A model generated the notes under the pieces. The model saw only the letters and a program-made list of their open reading frames with translations. It was not told where the DNA came from and did not search any database. Positions 8,559 through 15,996 of a DNA stretch of 21,791 nt are shown one piece after another. Origin of the DNA: Vulcanimicrobiota bacterium. GTDB lineage: Bacteria > Vulcanimicrobiota > Vulcanimicrobiia > Vulcanimicrobiales > Vulcanimicrobiaceae. The position numbers and the translations under genes were made by a program. Numbering within the stretch: the first letter of the stretch is position 1; every line of letters begins with the position of its first letter. The DNA is taken from NCBI GenBank assembly GCA_030043675.1, contig JASHXG010000103.1, positions 1 to 21,791 of the forward strand, in the 5' to 3' direction.

Positions 8559-9002
8559 CTACCCGAAACTGCGCGGCAGGCGATCGTCGGCCGCTGCGAG
8601 CGAGCCGAGGGAGACAAAGCGTCCCTCGGCGTGCGCGAGCACGTTTCCGGCGGCGTCGAGCACGCTGGCCTCAACACCCAGCACGTTGCGCCGTTGCCAG
8701 ACGACTCGTCCTCGCGCCTCGACCGGCTGCTCGAGCGGAACCGGTTTGCGAAAGCGCACGTCGACCGTCGCCGTCACGCCGCGATGTCCCGCGAATCCGG
8801 CCGCGTGCGCCATGGCCTCGTCGAGCAGCGCCATCACGATGCCTCCGTGAGCGATCCCGCGCCATCCCTGATAATGCGAGGCGAGGGTTACGCGAGCCGA
8901 CACACCCCCATCGCCGTTCCGATCGAAGTGCACGTGCATGCCGATCGGATTAGCCGGTCCGCACGCAAAGCAGTTGCCATCGTCGAAAGGTACATCGCCC
9001 AT
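8559..9002 (-). CDS. PaaI-like hotdog-fold thioesterase
   Basis: A 147-residue acyl-CoA thioesterase-like protein. The N-terminus has the CFACGPANPIGMHV signature (11-24) of a common hotdog subfamily (consensus C-F-x-C-G-x-x-N-P-x-G). The central helix reads GIAHGGIVMALLDEAMAHA (49-67), in which HGG and D61/E62 are the usual active-site region. The closing strands include VTATVDVRFRKPVPL. The start is taken as the ATG at 9002, 14 bases after the phosphoesterase stop, because a longer open frame only repeats the upstream gene in another frame and the family starts near this CFACG motif. The acyl substrate cannot be predicted. Cytoplasmic, no membrane segment. Confidence 0.85.
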   Translation of the reverse strand: MGDVPFDDGNCFACGPANPIGMHVHFDRNGDGGVSARVTLASHYQGWRGIAHGGIVMALLDEAMAHAAGFAGHRGVTATVDVRFRKPVPLEQPVEARGRVVWQRRNVLGVEASVLDAAGNVLAHAEGRFVSLGSLAAADDRLPRSFG

Positions 9003-9016
9003 CAGGGGTTTCCGCC

Positions 9017-9742
9017 TTAGCGGCCGGCCTCGAGCCGGTCGGCCAGATACTCCGGCAAGTGCTCGGCGCGGATCTTGCGTTGAACCTGCGCGATCGGATA
9101 TTCGTAGCGCACCCATTTCGCGCGACGCGCCTGCGGGTCGTAGAAGAGGATCGAGGCTTGCGGGTTGAGGTCTCGCGGCTGCCCGACGCTGCCGACGTCG
9201 ATAATATATCGCTTCCCTTCTTCGAGTTGGAGCTCGCCGCCGTGCTGCATGTGCCGGTGGCCAATCGATCCGTCAGGTTCGCGCGTCCAGTATTCGGCAA
9301 TGTGGGTATGTCCGATGAAGACCACCGGCGCGTCAGTGCGCGCGAAGGCGCGTGCCGCTGCGTCCTTGTCGAGGATGTATTCGAAATAGCTGACTGGGGC
9401 GCCGTGAACCAATAGGAAATCGGGGAAGCGCAGCTCGTAGGGCAACCCGTTGAGCCATGCCCGGGTGCCTTCGTTCAAGGCTTTCTGCGTCCAGCCGATC
9501 GCCGCGCGCGCGGCGTCGTTGAAGTTCTCGACGCCGAAGTTTTCGATGGCGGCGAGATCGTGGTTGCCCAGCACCGCGTGTCGAGCGCGCCGGCGCAAGA
9601 GCTCCACGCATTCGTTAGGGTTGGGGCCATACCCGACGCTATCCCCGAGACAGACCAGCTCGTCGTCCGGCACGACGAGCGAAAGCGCGCGTTCCAGCGA
9701 TTCGAGATTCCCGTGGACGTCGGAGACGATCGCATACCTCAC
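9017..9742 (-). CDS. Calcineurin-like metallophosphoesterase
   Basis: A 241-residue two-metal phosphoesterase. All five metal-binding blocks are visible: SDVHGN (7-12, with D8 and H10), GDSVGYGPNPNE (33-44, with D34), GNHD (59-62), HG (113-114) and GHTH (144-147). The GYGP-x-PN sequence after the second block is typical of the MJ0936/YfcE-like branch, whose members hydrolyse phosphodiesters such as cyclic nucleotides in vitro. The physiological substrate is unknown. The start is GTG at 9742, overlapping the aminotransferase stop as GTGA, so the two are probably translationally coupled. No signal peptide is present. Family assignment is secure, specific role is not. Confidence 0.92.
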   Translation of the reverse strand: MRYAIVSDVHGNLESLERALSLVVPDDELVCLGDSVGYGPNPNECVELLRRRARHAVLGNHDLAAIENFGVENFNDAARAAIGWTQKALNEGTRAWLNGLPYELRFPDFLLVHGAPVSYFEYILDKDAAARAFARTDAPVVFIGHTHIAEYWTREPDGSIGHRHMQHGGELQLEEGKRYIIDVGSVGQPRDLNPQASILFYDPQARRAKWVRYEYPIAQVQRKIRAEHLPEYLADRLEAGR

Positions 9743-10851
9743 CGTGTAGGAGCCTCAGCGCCAACTTCGTCCAACACGGCGCGCAGCGCGCGCGCGAAGA
9801 TTTGGCGCATCGTTTCCGTCCCGGCGCTCACGCGGATGTAGCGATCGAGCGGCGGCGCCCCCGGCTTGCGGATCCACACGCCGCGCAGCAAAAGTTCGTT
9901 CATCACGCGCGTTGCGCGCTCGGCCGATTCCATGTCGATGCAGACGAAGTTGGTCCGCGACTCGATGTATCCGTAGCCGAGCTCGCGGGCCAGGCGATAG
10001 TAATCATCGCGCGCGCGCGCCGTTTCGCGCACCACGAAGTCGCGAAAATCATCGTCCTGGAGGGAGGCCAGCGCGCCGATCTGCGCGTTGCGATTGATCC
10101 CGTACTGGAGCCGAATCTTTTGAAAGGTCTGCACGTTGCGCTCGGTTGCGAGGGCGTAGCCGATCCGCGCTCCGGCCATGCCGTAGGCCTTCGAAAACGT
10201 GCGCAGCCGAATCAGACGGTCCTCGAAGATCGAGGGCAGCAGATCCCGTTCGTCGGTGAAATCGGCGTAGGCCTCATCCAACAGGAACAGGCTGCTCTCC
10301 GGCAGCGCTTCGTAGAAGCGCTGCACCTCGTGGCGGCCGAAGAATCGCCCGCTGGGATTGTCGGGATTCGCGAGATAGACGATCGACGGACGTTCGCGGT
10401 GCGCCACCGAAAGCAGCGCGTCGAGATCGGGCGAACCGTCATCACGATAGCTCACCTCCAGCAATCGCGCTCCGTAGCCGACGACGTGATAGTTGAAGGT
10501 CGGATATGTACCGCGCGTGGTCAGGGCGCTGTCCCCGGGACCCGCGTAGGCGCGCACCGCCAAGCCCATGAGATCGTCGATCCCCGCGCCGACCAGGATC
10601 TGCGCGTCGCGGCAGCGATGCTTCTCCGCCAGCGCGTCGCGCAAATCCAGTGATTCGGGATCGCCGTACCAAGAGAGGCGTTCCAGCTCGCCGCTCATCG
10701 CCGTTATGGCCTTGGGCGACGGTCCGAAGGCGCTCTCGTTCGCGCCCAAACGCACGAGCTCGCGCTGCCGCGTCTCGCGCATCAGCTGCTCCGGGCCGAT
10801 AAACGGCGTTGTCGCGGGAATCGCTTCGACGGCGCGTGTCGGTCGAATCAC
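9739..10851 (-). CDS. hisC: Histidinol-phosphate aminotransferase-like PLP enzyme
   Basis: Class I/II (fold type I) aminotransferase of 370 residues, the HisC length. Visible landmarks are LGANESAFGPSP (35-46), the cofactor-binding stretch LANPDNPSG (160-168, with N165), LLDEAYADF (190-198, with D192) and the PLP lysine in TFSKAYGMAGARIGYA (K221). The C-terminal arginine region is IRKPGAPPLDRYIRVSAGT. It best matches HisC, which transaminates imidazole acetol phosphate with glutamate in histidine synthesis; related enzymes also act on aromatic amino acids, and no other his gene is nearby, so the symbol is tentative. The start is GTG at 10851, six bases after the moeA stop, with GAAGAGGA directly upstream. 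The stop overlaps the phosphoesterase start. Confidence 0.85.
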   Translation of the reverse strand: MIRPTRAVEAIPATTPFIGPEQLMRETRQRELVRLGANESAFGPSPKAITAMSGELERLSWYGDPESLDLRDALAEKHRCRDAQILVGAGIDDLMGLAVRAYAGPGDSALTTRGTYPTFNYHVVGYGARLLEVSYRDDGSPDLDALLSVAHRERPSIVYLANPDNPSGRFFGRHEVQRFYEALPESSLFLLDEAYADFTDERDLLPSIFEDRLIRLRTFSKAYGMAGARIGYALATERNVQTFQKIRLQYGINRNAQIGALASLQDDDFRDFVVRETARARDDYYRLARELGYGYIESRTNFVCIDMESAERATRVMNELLLRGVWIRKPGAPPLDRYIRVSAGTETMRQIFARALRAVLDEVGAEAPTR

Positions 10852-10857
10852 TCCTCT

Positions 10858-12105
10858 TCAGCTCCCTATGAAACGGTAGACCGTGACCAGCGCCCCCGCC
10901 GGCCACTCCTCATCGCGCTCGCCCATGATGAGATATCCATCGGCCTGCGCCGTTTGACTCACCGAGAACGAGCGCACGGCGAAGGGATGCGCCAAAGGGG
11001 CGTCTCCGTCATGCTGCAGCATCACGGGAACGTACCAGGTCCAACCCAAGCGGCTGCGCGCCGGCGTCGCCAAGCGCGCGCGAATCGTCGCTCTTGCGAC
11101 CGGCGCGCCGGTGAGAGCAGCGACGATTGGCTCGGCGACCGCGTCGAGCATCATCAATGCCGACGTAGGATTGCCGGGCAATCCGAGAATCGGTTTCCGG
11201 CGCGCCGCGCCGAAGAGCGTTGGCTTGCCGGGCTTTACGCGCAAACCGTGGACGATGATTCCGGGCTCGCCGAGGCGCGCCACCGCTTCGGGCAGACGAT
11301 CGCGCTCGCCGACCGACGATCCGCCGGTAACGGCCAGTCCATCGCACTCCTGCAACGCCAGCGCGAGCGCGGCGTCGAACTCCTCCGCTTCGTCGCGAAG
11401 GGTCGGATAGTGACGCGGCTGCGCGCCCATAGCACGCAAAGAGGCGGCGACGGCGTACCGGTTCGAATCGCGGATCTGACCGCGTTGCGGATGCGCGGAT
11501 GGTTCGACCAGCTCATCCCCGCTCGAGAGCACCGCGACGACCGGACGGCGGAAGACCGGGACGGCGGTGACGCCGAGCGTCGTCAGCACGCCGATCTGCG
11601 GCGGCCCGATGCGTCGACCGCCCTCGATCAGCTGCTCGCCACGATGCATGTCGGCGCCCGGTTCGATGACGTTGACCCCGATCTCCAACCGATTCTCAAC
11701 GACGAGCTCGCCGTTTTCGACGCTCGCGTCCTCGAACGGAATGACCGCGTTGGCACCCCGCGGCAGCACTCCGCCGGTCGGAATTCGCATCGCCGAGGAC
11801 GGTGGGATCGCGGTCTCCGGCGCGGCACCCATCGGCACGATGCCGGCGATCTCGAAACGACCCGGCGTGCTTCGGGCATCGAGCGCGAAACCGTCCATCG
11901 CCGAACGCTCTGCATTGGGATAGTCATCGTCGGCCAGGATCGGCTGCGCGAGAACGCGGCCCAACGCGTCGTCCACCGAGACGCGCTCGATCGTCGGCCC
12001 CTCGAGATTCGCGCGCGCGAAGAAGGCCACCACCGCCTGATGCGGCGCGAGCAGCGATTCGTCGGCGAATCCGCCGGCGGGTAGGACTGCATTTGCAGAC
12101 TGCAT
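10858..12105 (-). CDS. moeA: Molybdopterin molybdenumtransferase MoeA
   Basis: Inserts molybdate into adenylylated molybdopterin, the last general step of molybdenum cofactor synthesis. Visible blocks: SAMDGFAL (68-75), RIPTGGVLPRGANAVI (107-122), the MoCF domain with LSSGDELV, IRDSNRYAVAA and VTGGSSVGERD, then KPGKPTLFG and LPGNPTSALMM, and a C-terminal domain IV. The 415-residue form from the ATG at 12105 is preferred: GGAGAAG lies about nine bases upstream, whereas in-frame ATGs at 12123 and 12141 run into the divergent serS gene. First gene of a leftward run with hisC, the phosphoesterase, the thioesterase and smpB. No other cofactor synthesis gene or molybdoenzyme is in the window. Confidence 0.94.
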   Translation of the reverse strand: MQSANAVLPAGGFADESLLAPHQAVVAFFARANLEGPTIERVSVDDALGRVLAQPILADDDYPNAERSAMDGFALDARSTPGRFEIAGIVPMGAAPETAIPPSSAMRIPTGGVLPRGANAVIPFEDASVENGELVVENRLEIGVNVIEPGADMHRGEQLIEGGRRIGPPQIGVLTTLGVTAVPVFRRPVVAVLSSGDELVEPSAHPQRGQIRDSNRYAVAASLRAMGAQPRHYPTLRDEAEEFDAALALALQECDGLAVTGGSSVGERDRLPEAVARLGEPGIIVHGLRVKPGKPTLFGAARRKPILGLPGNPTSALMMLDAVAEPIVAALTGAPVARATIRARLATPARSRLGWTWYVPVMLQHDGDAPLAHPFAVRSFSVSQTAQADGYLIMGERDEEWPAGALVTVYRFIGS

Positions 12106-12121
12106 AATGGCGCGCTTCTCC

Positions 12122-13408
12122 ATGTTAGATATCTCTCTCATTCGTCGCGAGCCCGACCGCGTCCGACGGTCGTTCCGCCGGCGTGGGCTCGATCCATCGT
12201 TGGTCGATGAGGTTCTGCGCTATGATGAAGAGTACCGCTCCTCGCTCACCGCCGTCGAGCGAGCGAAAGCCGAGAAGAACCGGCTCTCGACGCAGATCGC
12301 CAAGGCGAAGGACAAGGCGCTCACCGCACGCGAGCTACGCGAGCAAATTGAGGCGCTCTCACGCGAGATTGAACTGGGAGAAGAACGCGTTCGCGCGCTT
12401 GCTGTTTCCGAGCCAAGCTCGCCCCTGCGCGCGCTGTTGGAGAACGCGCCGAATCTGCTCGAGGACTCCGTCCCCGACGGCGCCGGCGAAGAAGCCAACG
12501 TCGAGTTGCGCCGATGGGGCGAGCCGCGGCATTTCGCTTTCGATCCCAAGCCGCATTGGGAGCTTGGAGAGCGCCTGGGCATTCTCGATTTCGAACGGGC
12601 CGCGAAACTCTCGGGCAGCCGGTTCAGCGTGCTAACCGGCGCCGGCGCGCGCCTCTCGCGCGCGCTGATCGCATTCTTCCTCGATCGCGCCACCGAGCGC
12701 GGCTATCTCGAGATCGCGCCGCCATTGCTGGTCTCGCGCGACACAATGTGGTCGACCGGACAGTTGAGCAAGTTCGCCGATGCGATGTTTCGCGACCCCG
12801 AAGCCGACTTGTTCATGATCCCGACGGCGGAAGTTCCGTTGACGGCCCTGCGCGGCGCCGAAATTCTCGAGGCTGCCGAGCTGCCTCGGAAGTACGCGGC
12901 CTACACGCCATGCTTTCGCCGCGAGGCGGGAGCCGCCGGAAAGGACACGCGCGGACTGATGCGTCTGCATCAGTTCGACAAAGTCGAGCTGGTATGGCTG
13001 GCCGTACCGGAAGCATCGGACGATGCTCTCGAGAGCTTGACGTGGGACGCGCGCTCGCTGCTGGAAGAACTCGGCCTCGCGCATCGCGTGATCGTCCTGT
13101 GCGCCGGCGATACCGGCTTCAATGCGGCCAAGACCTATGACATCGAGGTCTGGCTCCCCTCAGGTAACGGCTACCGCGAGATCAGCTCGTGCTCGAACTG
13201 CACGGATTTTCAAGCCCGTCGAGCCGGGATCCGCTTTCGTCGCGACGCCCAGAGCAAACCCGAGCCCGTTCACACGCTCAATGGCTCCGGGTTGGCCGTG
13301 GGGCGCACGATGATCGCGATCTTGGAGAACTACCAGCAGGCCGATGGATCGATCGCGATCCCACCGGCTTTACAGCCCTACACGGGCTTCGCAAAAATCA
13401 GTCTTTAA
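12122..13408 (+). CDS. serS: Seryl-tRNA synthetase
   Basis: Class II aminoacyl-tRNA synthetase (428 residues, normal) that charges tRNA-Ser. The start MLDISLIRREPDRVRRS at 12122 is the conserved family N-terminus; the in-frame ATG at 12107 is less likely. Residues about 30-100 form the coiled-coil arm that grips the long variable arm of tRNA-Ser. Motif 2 lies in CFRREAGAAGKDTRGLMRLH, and motif 3 is GSGLAVGRTMIAILEN. The EISSCSNCTDFQARR block is typical of bacterial SerRS. No Shine-Dalgarno is visible before 12122. It diverges from moeA with 16 bases between the starts. The stop shares four bases with the convergent regulator gene. A tRNA-Ser lies about 7 kb away at 20461-20548. Confidence 0.97.
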   Translation: MLDISLIRREPDRVRRSFRRRGLDPSLVDEVLRYDEEYRSSLTAVERAKAEKNRLSTQIAKAKDKALTARELREQIEALSREIELGEERVRALAVSEPSSPLRALLENAPNLLEDSVPDGAGEEANVELRRWGEPRHFAFDPKPHWELGERLGILDFERAAKLSGSRFSVLTGAGARLSRALIAFFLDRATERGYLEIAPPLLVSRDTMWSTGQLSKFADAMFRDPEADLFMIPTAEVPLTALRGAEILEAAELPRKYAAYTPCFRREAGAAGKDTRGLMRLHQFDKVELVWLAVPEASDDALESLTWDARSLLEELGLAHRVIVLCAGDTGFNAAKTYDIEVWLPSGNGYREISSCSNCTDFQARRAGIRFRRDAQSKPEPVHTLNGSGLAVGRTMIAILENYQQADGSIAIPPALQPYTGFAKISL

Positions 13409-14343
13409 GAGACGTCTTGGATCAATTCCAGTAAAACTTCGCGATCGAGGTAGCGGATGTGTCCGTGCTCGCGGCGCAGGGCGTTGCGTCCTTCGAGCTC
13501 GGCGATGGCGCGGGCTGCAACCTCCTTGACCGTCCCGCCGGCGGCGGCGATCTGCGATTGCGTGATCGAGGAGAGCGTAGCCGCCGCGGGCACCAATCCG
13601 CGCTCGGGCATCGCATAAGGAAGCAGGACGCGCGCGATGCGTCCGAGGATCGGCAACGACCCTTGCACGCTCAATGCATCGGCCAGCAGTCGCAGGCGCT
13701 GGGCCATGACGATGCCGAGCGCCGTCGTGAGTTCCGGATGGCGAGCCGCGACGCGCGAGACGACCTCCCATGGAAGCTTGAGCACGCGCACCGTCTTGGA
13801 GAAGACCGCGATGCGCGCCATCTTCAAGCCGCGGTCGAAGTACTCGGCAACGCCGAATAGCTCGTAGGGGAAGATCTCATAGAGGATGCGCTCGCGCTCG
13901 CGGCCGCCGCCGTTCGCGCGCGCGACGATGCCTTCGGTGACCATCCCGATGAACGGCCAGTCGATATTCTCGGCAACGAGCGTCTGTCCGCGACGCCCGG
14001 TTTGCCAGACCGCCGCTCCCGCAAGCTCTTCGCGGACGCCCGCATCCAACGCGGAGAAGGGCGAACAGCGTCCTAAGTGGTGCGCGCTCGAGTTACGGTC
14101 GCTTGCCTCGCCCGTCCGGTGCGTCAAACGCAGCTGCCACACGCGACTCGCCACGCGTCGAGTTTCGACCACAAAGCGGTCGGGCCGATCTTGCGTGACG
14201 CGCGCCGACAAGGCGCGTGGCTCGTTCTCGGTGATAAGGGTTAGAGAGGCTCCCGATGGAAGTCGGTCGAGTGCCTTTCGCACGAGATCCGGGCGCTCCC
14301 AAACCGGAAACCCGCGCAGGTCGATTTCGGCAGGCTGTCCCAC
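13405..14343 (-). CDS. Crp/Fnr-family regulator with N-terminal DUF2249 domain
   Basis: A 312-residue fusion. Residues 1 to about 75 (EIDLRGFPVWERPDLVRKAL, then LPSGASLTLITENEPRAL) match the TusA-like DUF2249 pattern, in which LDLRG begins the first strand. Residues about 88-205 form a cyclic-nucleotide-binding-type barrel (FSALDAGVREELAG, then IGMVTEGIVARA and ELFGVAEYFDRG). Residues about 245-300 form a Crp-type winged helix (SSITQSQIAAAGGTVKEVAA then AIAELEGRNALRREHGHIRY). There is no Cys cluster to suggest an Fnr-type FeS centre, and cAMP contacts are not obvious, so the signal may be sensed by the DUF2249 part or may be heme or NO; this is open. The start is GTG at 14343. It diverges by 64 bases from the exported protein gene at 14408, its most likely target. 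Confidence 0.82.
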   Translation of the reverse strand: MGQPAEIDLRGFPVWERPDLVRKALDRLPSGASLTLITENEPRALSARVTQDRPDRFVVETRRVASRVWQLRLTHRTGEASDRNSSAHHLGRCSPFSALDAGVREELAGAAVWQTGRRGQTLVAENIDWPFIGMVTEGIVARANGGGRERERILYEIFPYELFGVAEYFDRGLKMARIAVFSKTVRVLKLPWEVVSRVAARHPELTTALGIVMAQRLRLLADALSVQGSLPILGRIARVLLPYAMPERGLVPAAATLSSITQSQIAAAGGTVKEVAARAIAELEGRNALRREHGHIRYLDREVLLELIQDVS

Positions 14344-14407
14344 AATCGGTCACGTTCTCGCCGGGCGAAGCGCTCTACTCCCTAGAATGGCTCAACGAAA
14401 GGGAACA

Positions 14408-14929
14408 ATGGGAATGGTATGGACGTTGACGCTGCGGTGCGCTAGCTACATTGCGCTCGTAAGCCTGCTTCTTCTCGGTCTGGTGACAACGGCGACCGCC
14501 CAGCAGGCTACCGAGATGCACTTCAGCACGGCGATCACTCAGGTCTACGGCTCCCAATACCCGCTCACCGGACGGCTCGATCTCCAGGTCTTCCCAACCG
14601 GAACCGTGCGCGGGTTCTACCACACTTCCTATTATAAGTTGAACATTCCGGTGGTCGGCGGAAAGGACGGCAACTACATTTGGCTGGACATCGGACCCTC
14701 AACCGTCGATCTCGGCCTGGGAGCCGGTCCAGAGGGAAGGCTCCATGTGGTGGGGTCGCTCGACAAGGACGGGTCGTTCAGCGGTCAGGTCTATCCCGAA
14801 ACGCCCGCGGTGCTTAACGGTACGCCGCAGGCGCAGCCGTTCCCGAATCCCGGTCCCACGACCGCCGATCAGTATCTCTTCTCGGCAACGCCGGTTCAGC
14901 CGGCTCCGGTTGCCGACCCAACACCCTAA
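14408..14929 (+). CDS. Exported protein of unknown function
   Basis: I do not recognise this family. The chosen start (ATG at 14408) has AAAGGGA just upstream; ATGs at 14387 and 14414 are alternatives. It gives 173 residues with a clear signal peptide: a hydrophobic run at about 12-27 (SYIALVSLLLLGLVTTA) ending at ATAQQ. The mature part looks beta-rich, with repeated aromatic and glycine patterns such as YPLTGRLDLQVFPTGTVRGF and GNYIWLDIG, then a Pro-rich tail. No Cys, heme or metal motif is evident, and the short C-terminal tail is not a membrane anchor. A possible -10 element (TAGAAT) sits at 14383-14388 without a convincing -35. The gene is divergent from the Crp-type regulator and its stop overlaps that of the cytochrome gene. 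Confidence 0.75.
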   Translation: MGMVWTLTLRCASYIALVSLLLLGLVTTATAQQATEMHFSTAITQVYGSQYPLTGRLDLQVFPTGTVRGFYHTSYYKLNIPVVGGKDGNYIWLDIGPSTVDLGLGAGPEGRLHVVGSLDKDGSFSGQVYPETPAVLNGTPQAQPFPNPGPTTADQYLFSATPVQPAPVADPTP

Positions 14930-15453
14930 GACGCGGCCTGGCTCTTCACGGACTCCCACGCGCGTTGCGGCGCAGGTGGGAGGCTATCCATATGTTTGAG
15001 GAAGAGCGTTAGCTGCCAGCGCTGTTGGTCGGAGAGCGTCCTCCCAAAGGAAGGCATTCCGGTAAAGCGGATGCCATGCGTGACCTTCCAATAGGTGACG
15101 CCCTCGGGATCGTCCTCGACGCCGTCCTTGGCGAGCTGCGGCGGTTTCTGGTAGAGCCCCTTCGCGATGTTCGAGGGCTTCTCGTCGGACGCGCCATGGC
15201 AGACGGCGCAATCGCGCGCGTAGAGCTTGATCCCCGCGATCAGATTGTCATCGGTCAATGCCATCGGATTGGGCGTCCGCGGAGCCTCGCGGGCCAGCGA
15301 CGCGTGCAGCGAGACGCGGGCCGCCCACCTCTCCAACCTCGGCGGCTTGGCGTCGGCATTGGCGGGCATCATGCCGGCTTTTAGGGCAACGTATGCCAGC
15401 AGCAGCAGCGCGGCAAGCGTGGCTACGACCGTGATAACGACTACACGTCCCAT
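14926..15453 (-). CDS. Membrane-anchored c-type cytochrome
   Basis: Single-heme class I cytochrome c facing the periplasm. With the ATG at 15453 it has 175 residues: an N-terminal membrane anchor (about 4-25, VVVITVVATLAALLLLAYVAL), a linker, then the heme domain. The heme attachment site is CAVCH (C82, C85, H86), and the likely distal ligand is M133 in TGMPSFG. LSDQQRWQLTLFLKHM forms the closing helix. A GTG at 15477 would add eight residues; the ATG is preferred because of an AAAGAG sequence nine bases before it. Such proteins carry electrons to oxidases or from dehydrogenases. No oxidase subunit is adjacent; the copper oxidase at 17795 is a possible but unproven partner. The cytochrome and the VOC gene start divergently, about 120 bases apart. 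Confidence 0.9.
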   Translation of the reverse strand: MGRVVVITVVATLAALLLLAYVALKAGMMPANADAKPPRLERWAARVSLHASLAREAPRTPNPMALTDDNLIAGIKLYARDCAVCHGASDEKPSNIAKGLYQKPPQLAKDGVEDDPEGVTYWKVTHGIRFTGMPSFGRTLSDQQRWQLTLFLKHMDSLPPAPQRAWESVKSQAAS

Positions 15454-15573
15454 TTGCGGGCGCTCTTTCAACTCCACTCGGTCGCAAACCCTCGAAGCGG
15501 CGTGACGAACCTTTCAAACGCCCGCATGGAGTCTGGTGCAACCATTGCGCCTGAACGATCGGTAGAAGCAACC

Positions 15574-15996
15574 ATGAGCGTCAAAGTTTACGGAGTCAAT
15601 CACATCGCGATCGATGTCGACGATATCGCGCGAGCGGTGGAATTTTATCAGGACGTGTTCAACTTGGAGAAGCTCGACGAAGGCGAGGGCGACGCCTTCT
15701 TCAAGCTGGGCGAGCATCAGTTTCTAGCGATGTTCGAGGTCGAGAAACTTCAGCCCAGCCGGACGCGTCATTTCGGCTTGATGGTCCGCGATGAGGAGCA
15801 GGTTTTAGAAGTGCGCGAGAAGCTGACCAAAAAGTACGGCATCAAGCTGATTCCGCCGTTTCGATGCGATTTCGTCGATCCGTTCGGAAACCGGGTGCAG
15901 GTCGTCGACCTGCACGACGAATCGCTGGTCTGGCTCCTACCGTACCAAGAGGTCCAAAAGGCCGGCCTGCGCTTCGCTAACTCGACTCACTCCTAG
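15574..15996 (+). CDS. VOC-family (glyoxalase/bleomycin-resistance-like) protein
   Basis: A 140-residue protein made of the two betaalphabetabetabeta modules of the vicinal oxygen chelate fold. The first module starts VNHIAIDVDDIARAVEFYQ (8-26) with the expected metal ligand H10; the second starts RTRHFGLMVRDEEQV, with its His. The last strand reads DPFGNRVQVVDLHD, where the usual motif is DPxGNxxEL, so Gln stands at the third metal-ligand position. That could still coordinate a metal or could mean that the protein is a binding protein and not an enzyme. Substrate unknown. The start is ATG at 15574; the in-frame ATG upstream at 15526 would add 16 residues with no family support. The gene end overlaps the convergent FAD monooxygenase by 20 bases. 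Confidence 0.85.
   Translation: MSVKVYGVNHIAIDVDDIARAVEFYQDVFNLEKLDEGEGDAFFKLGEHQFLAMFEVEKLQPSRTRHFGLMVRDEEQVLEVREKLTKKYGIKLIPPFRCDFVDPFGNRVQVVDLHDESLVWLLPYQEVQKAGLRFANSTHS

Noticed and set aside
7560..9020. A 486-codon open frame on the plus strand
   Set aside because: It runs across the regulator end and antisense to smpB and the thioesterase, both of which have conserved motifs.
9739..10851. A histidine biosynthesis operon around hisC
   Set aside because: The neighbours are moeA, a phosphoesterase, a thioesterase and smpB; no other his gene is present.
10954..12084. A 376-codon open frame on the plus strand
   Set aside because: It is antisense to moeA, which has all its family blocks.
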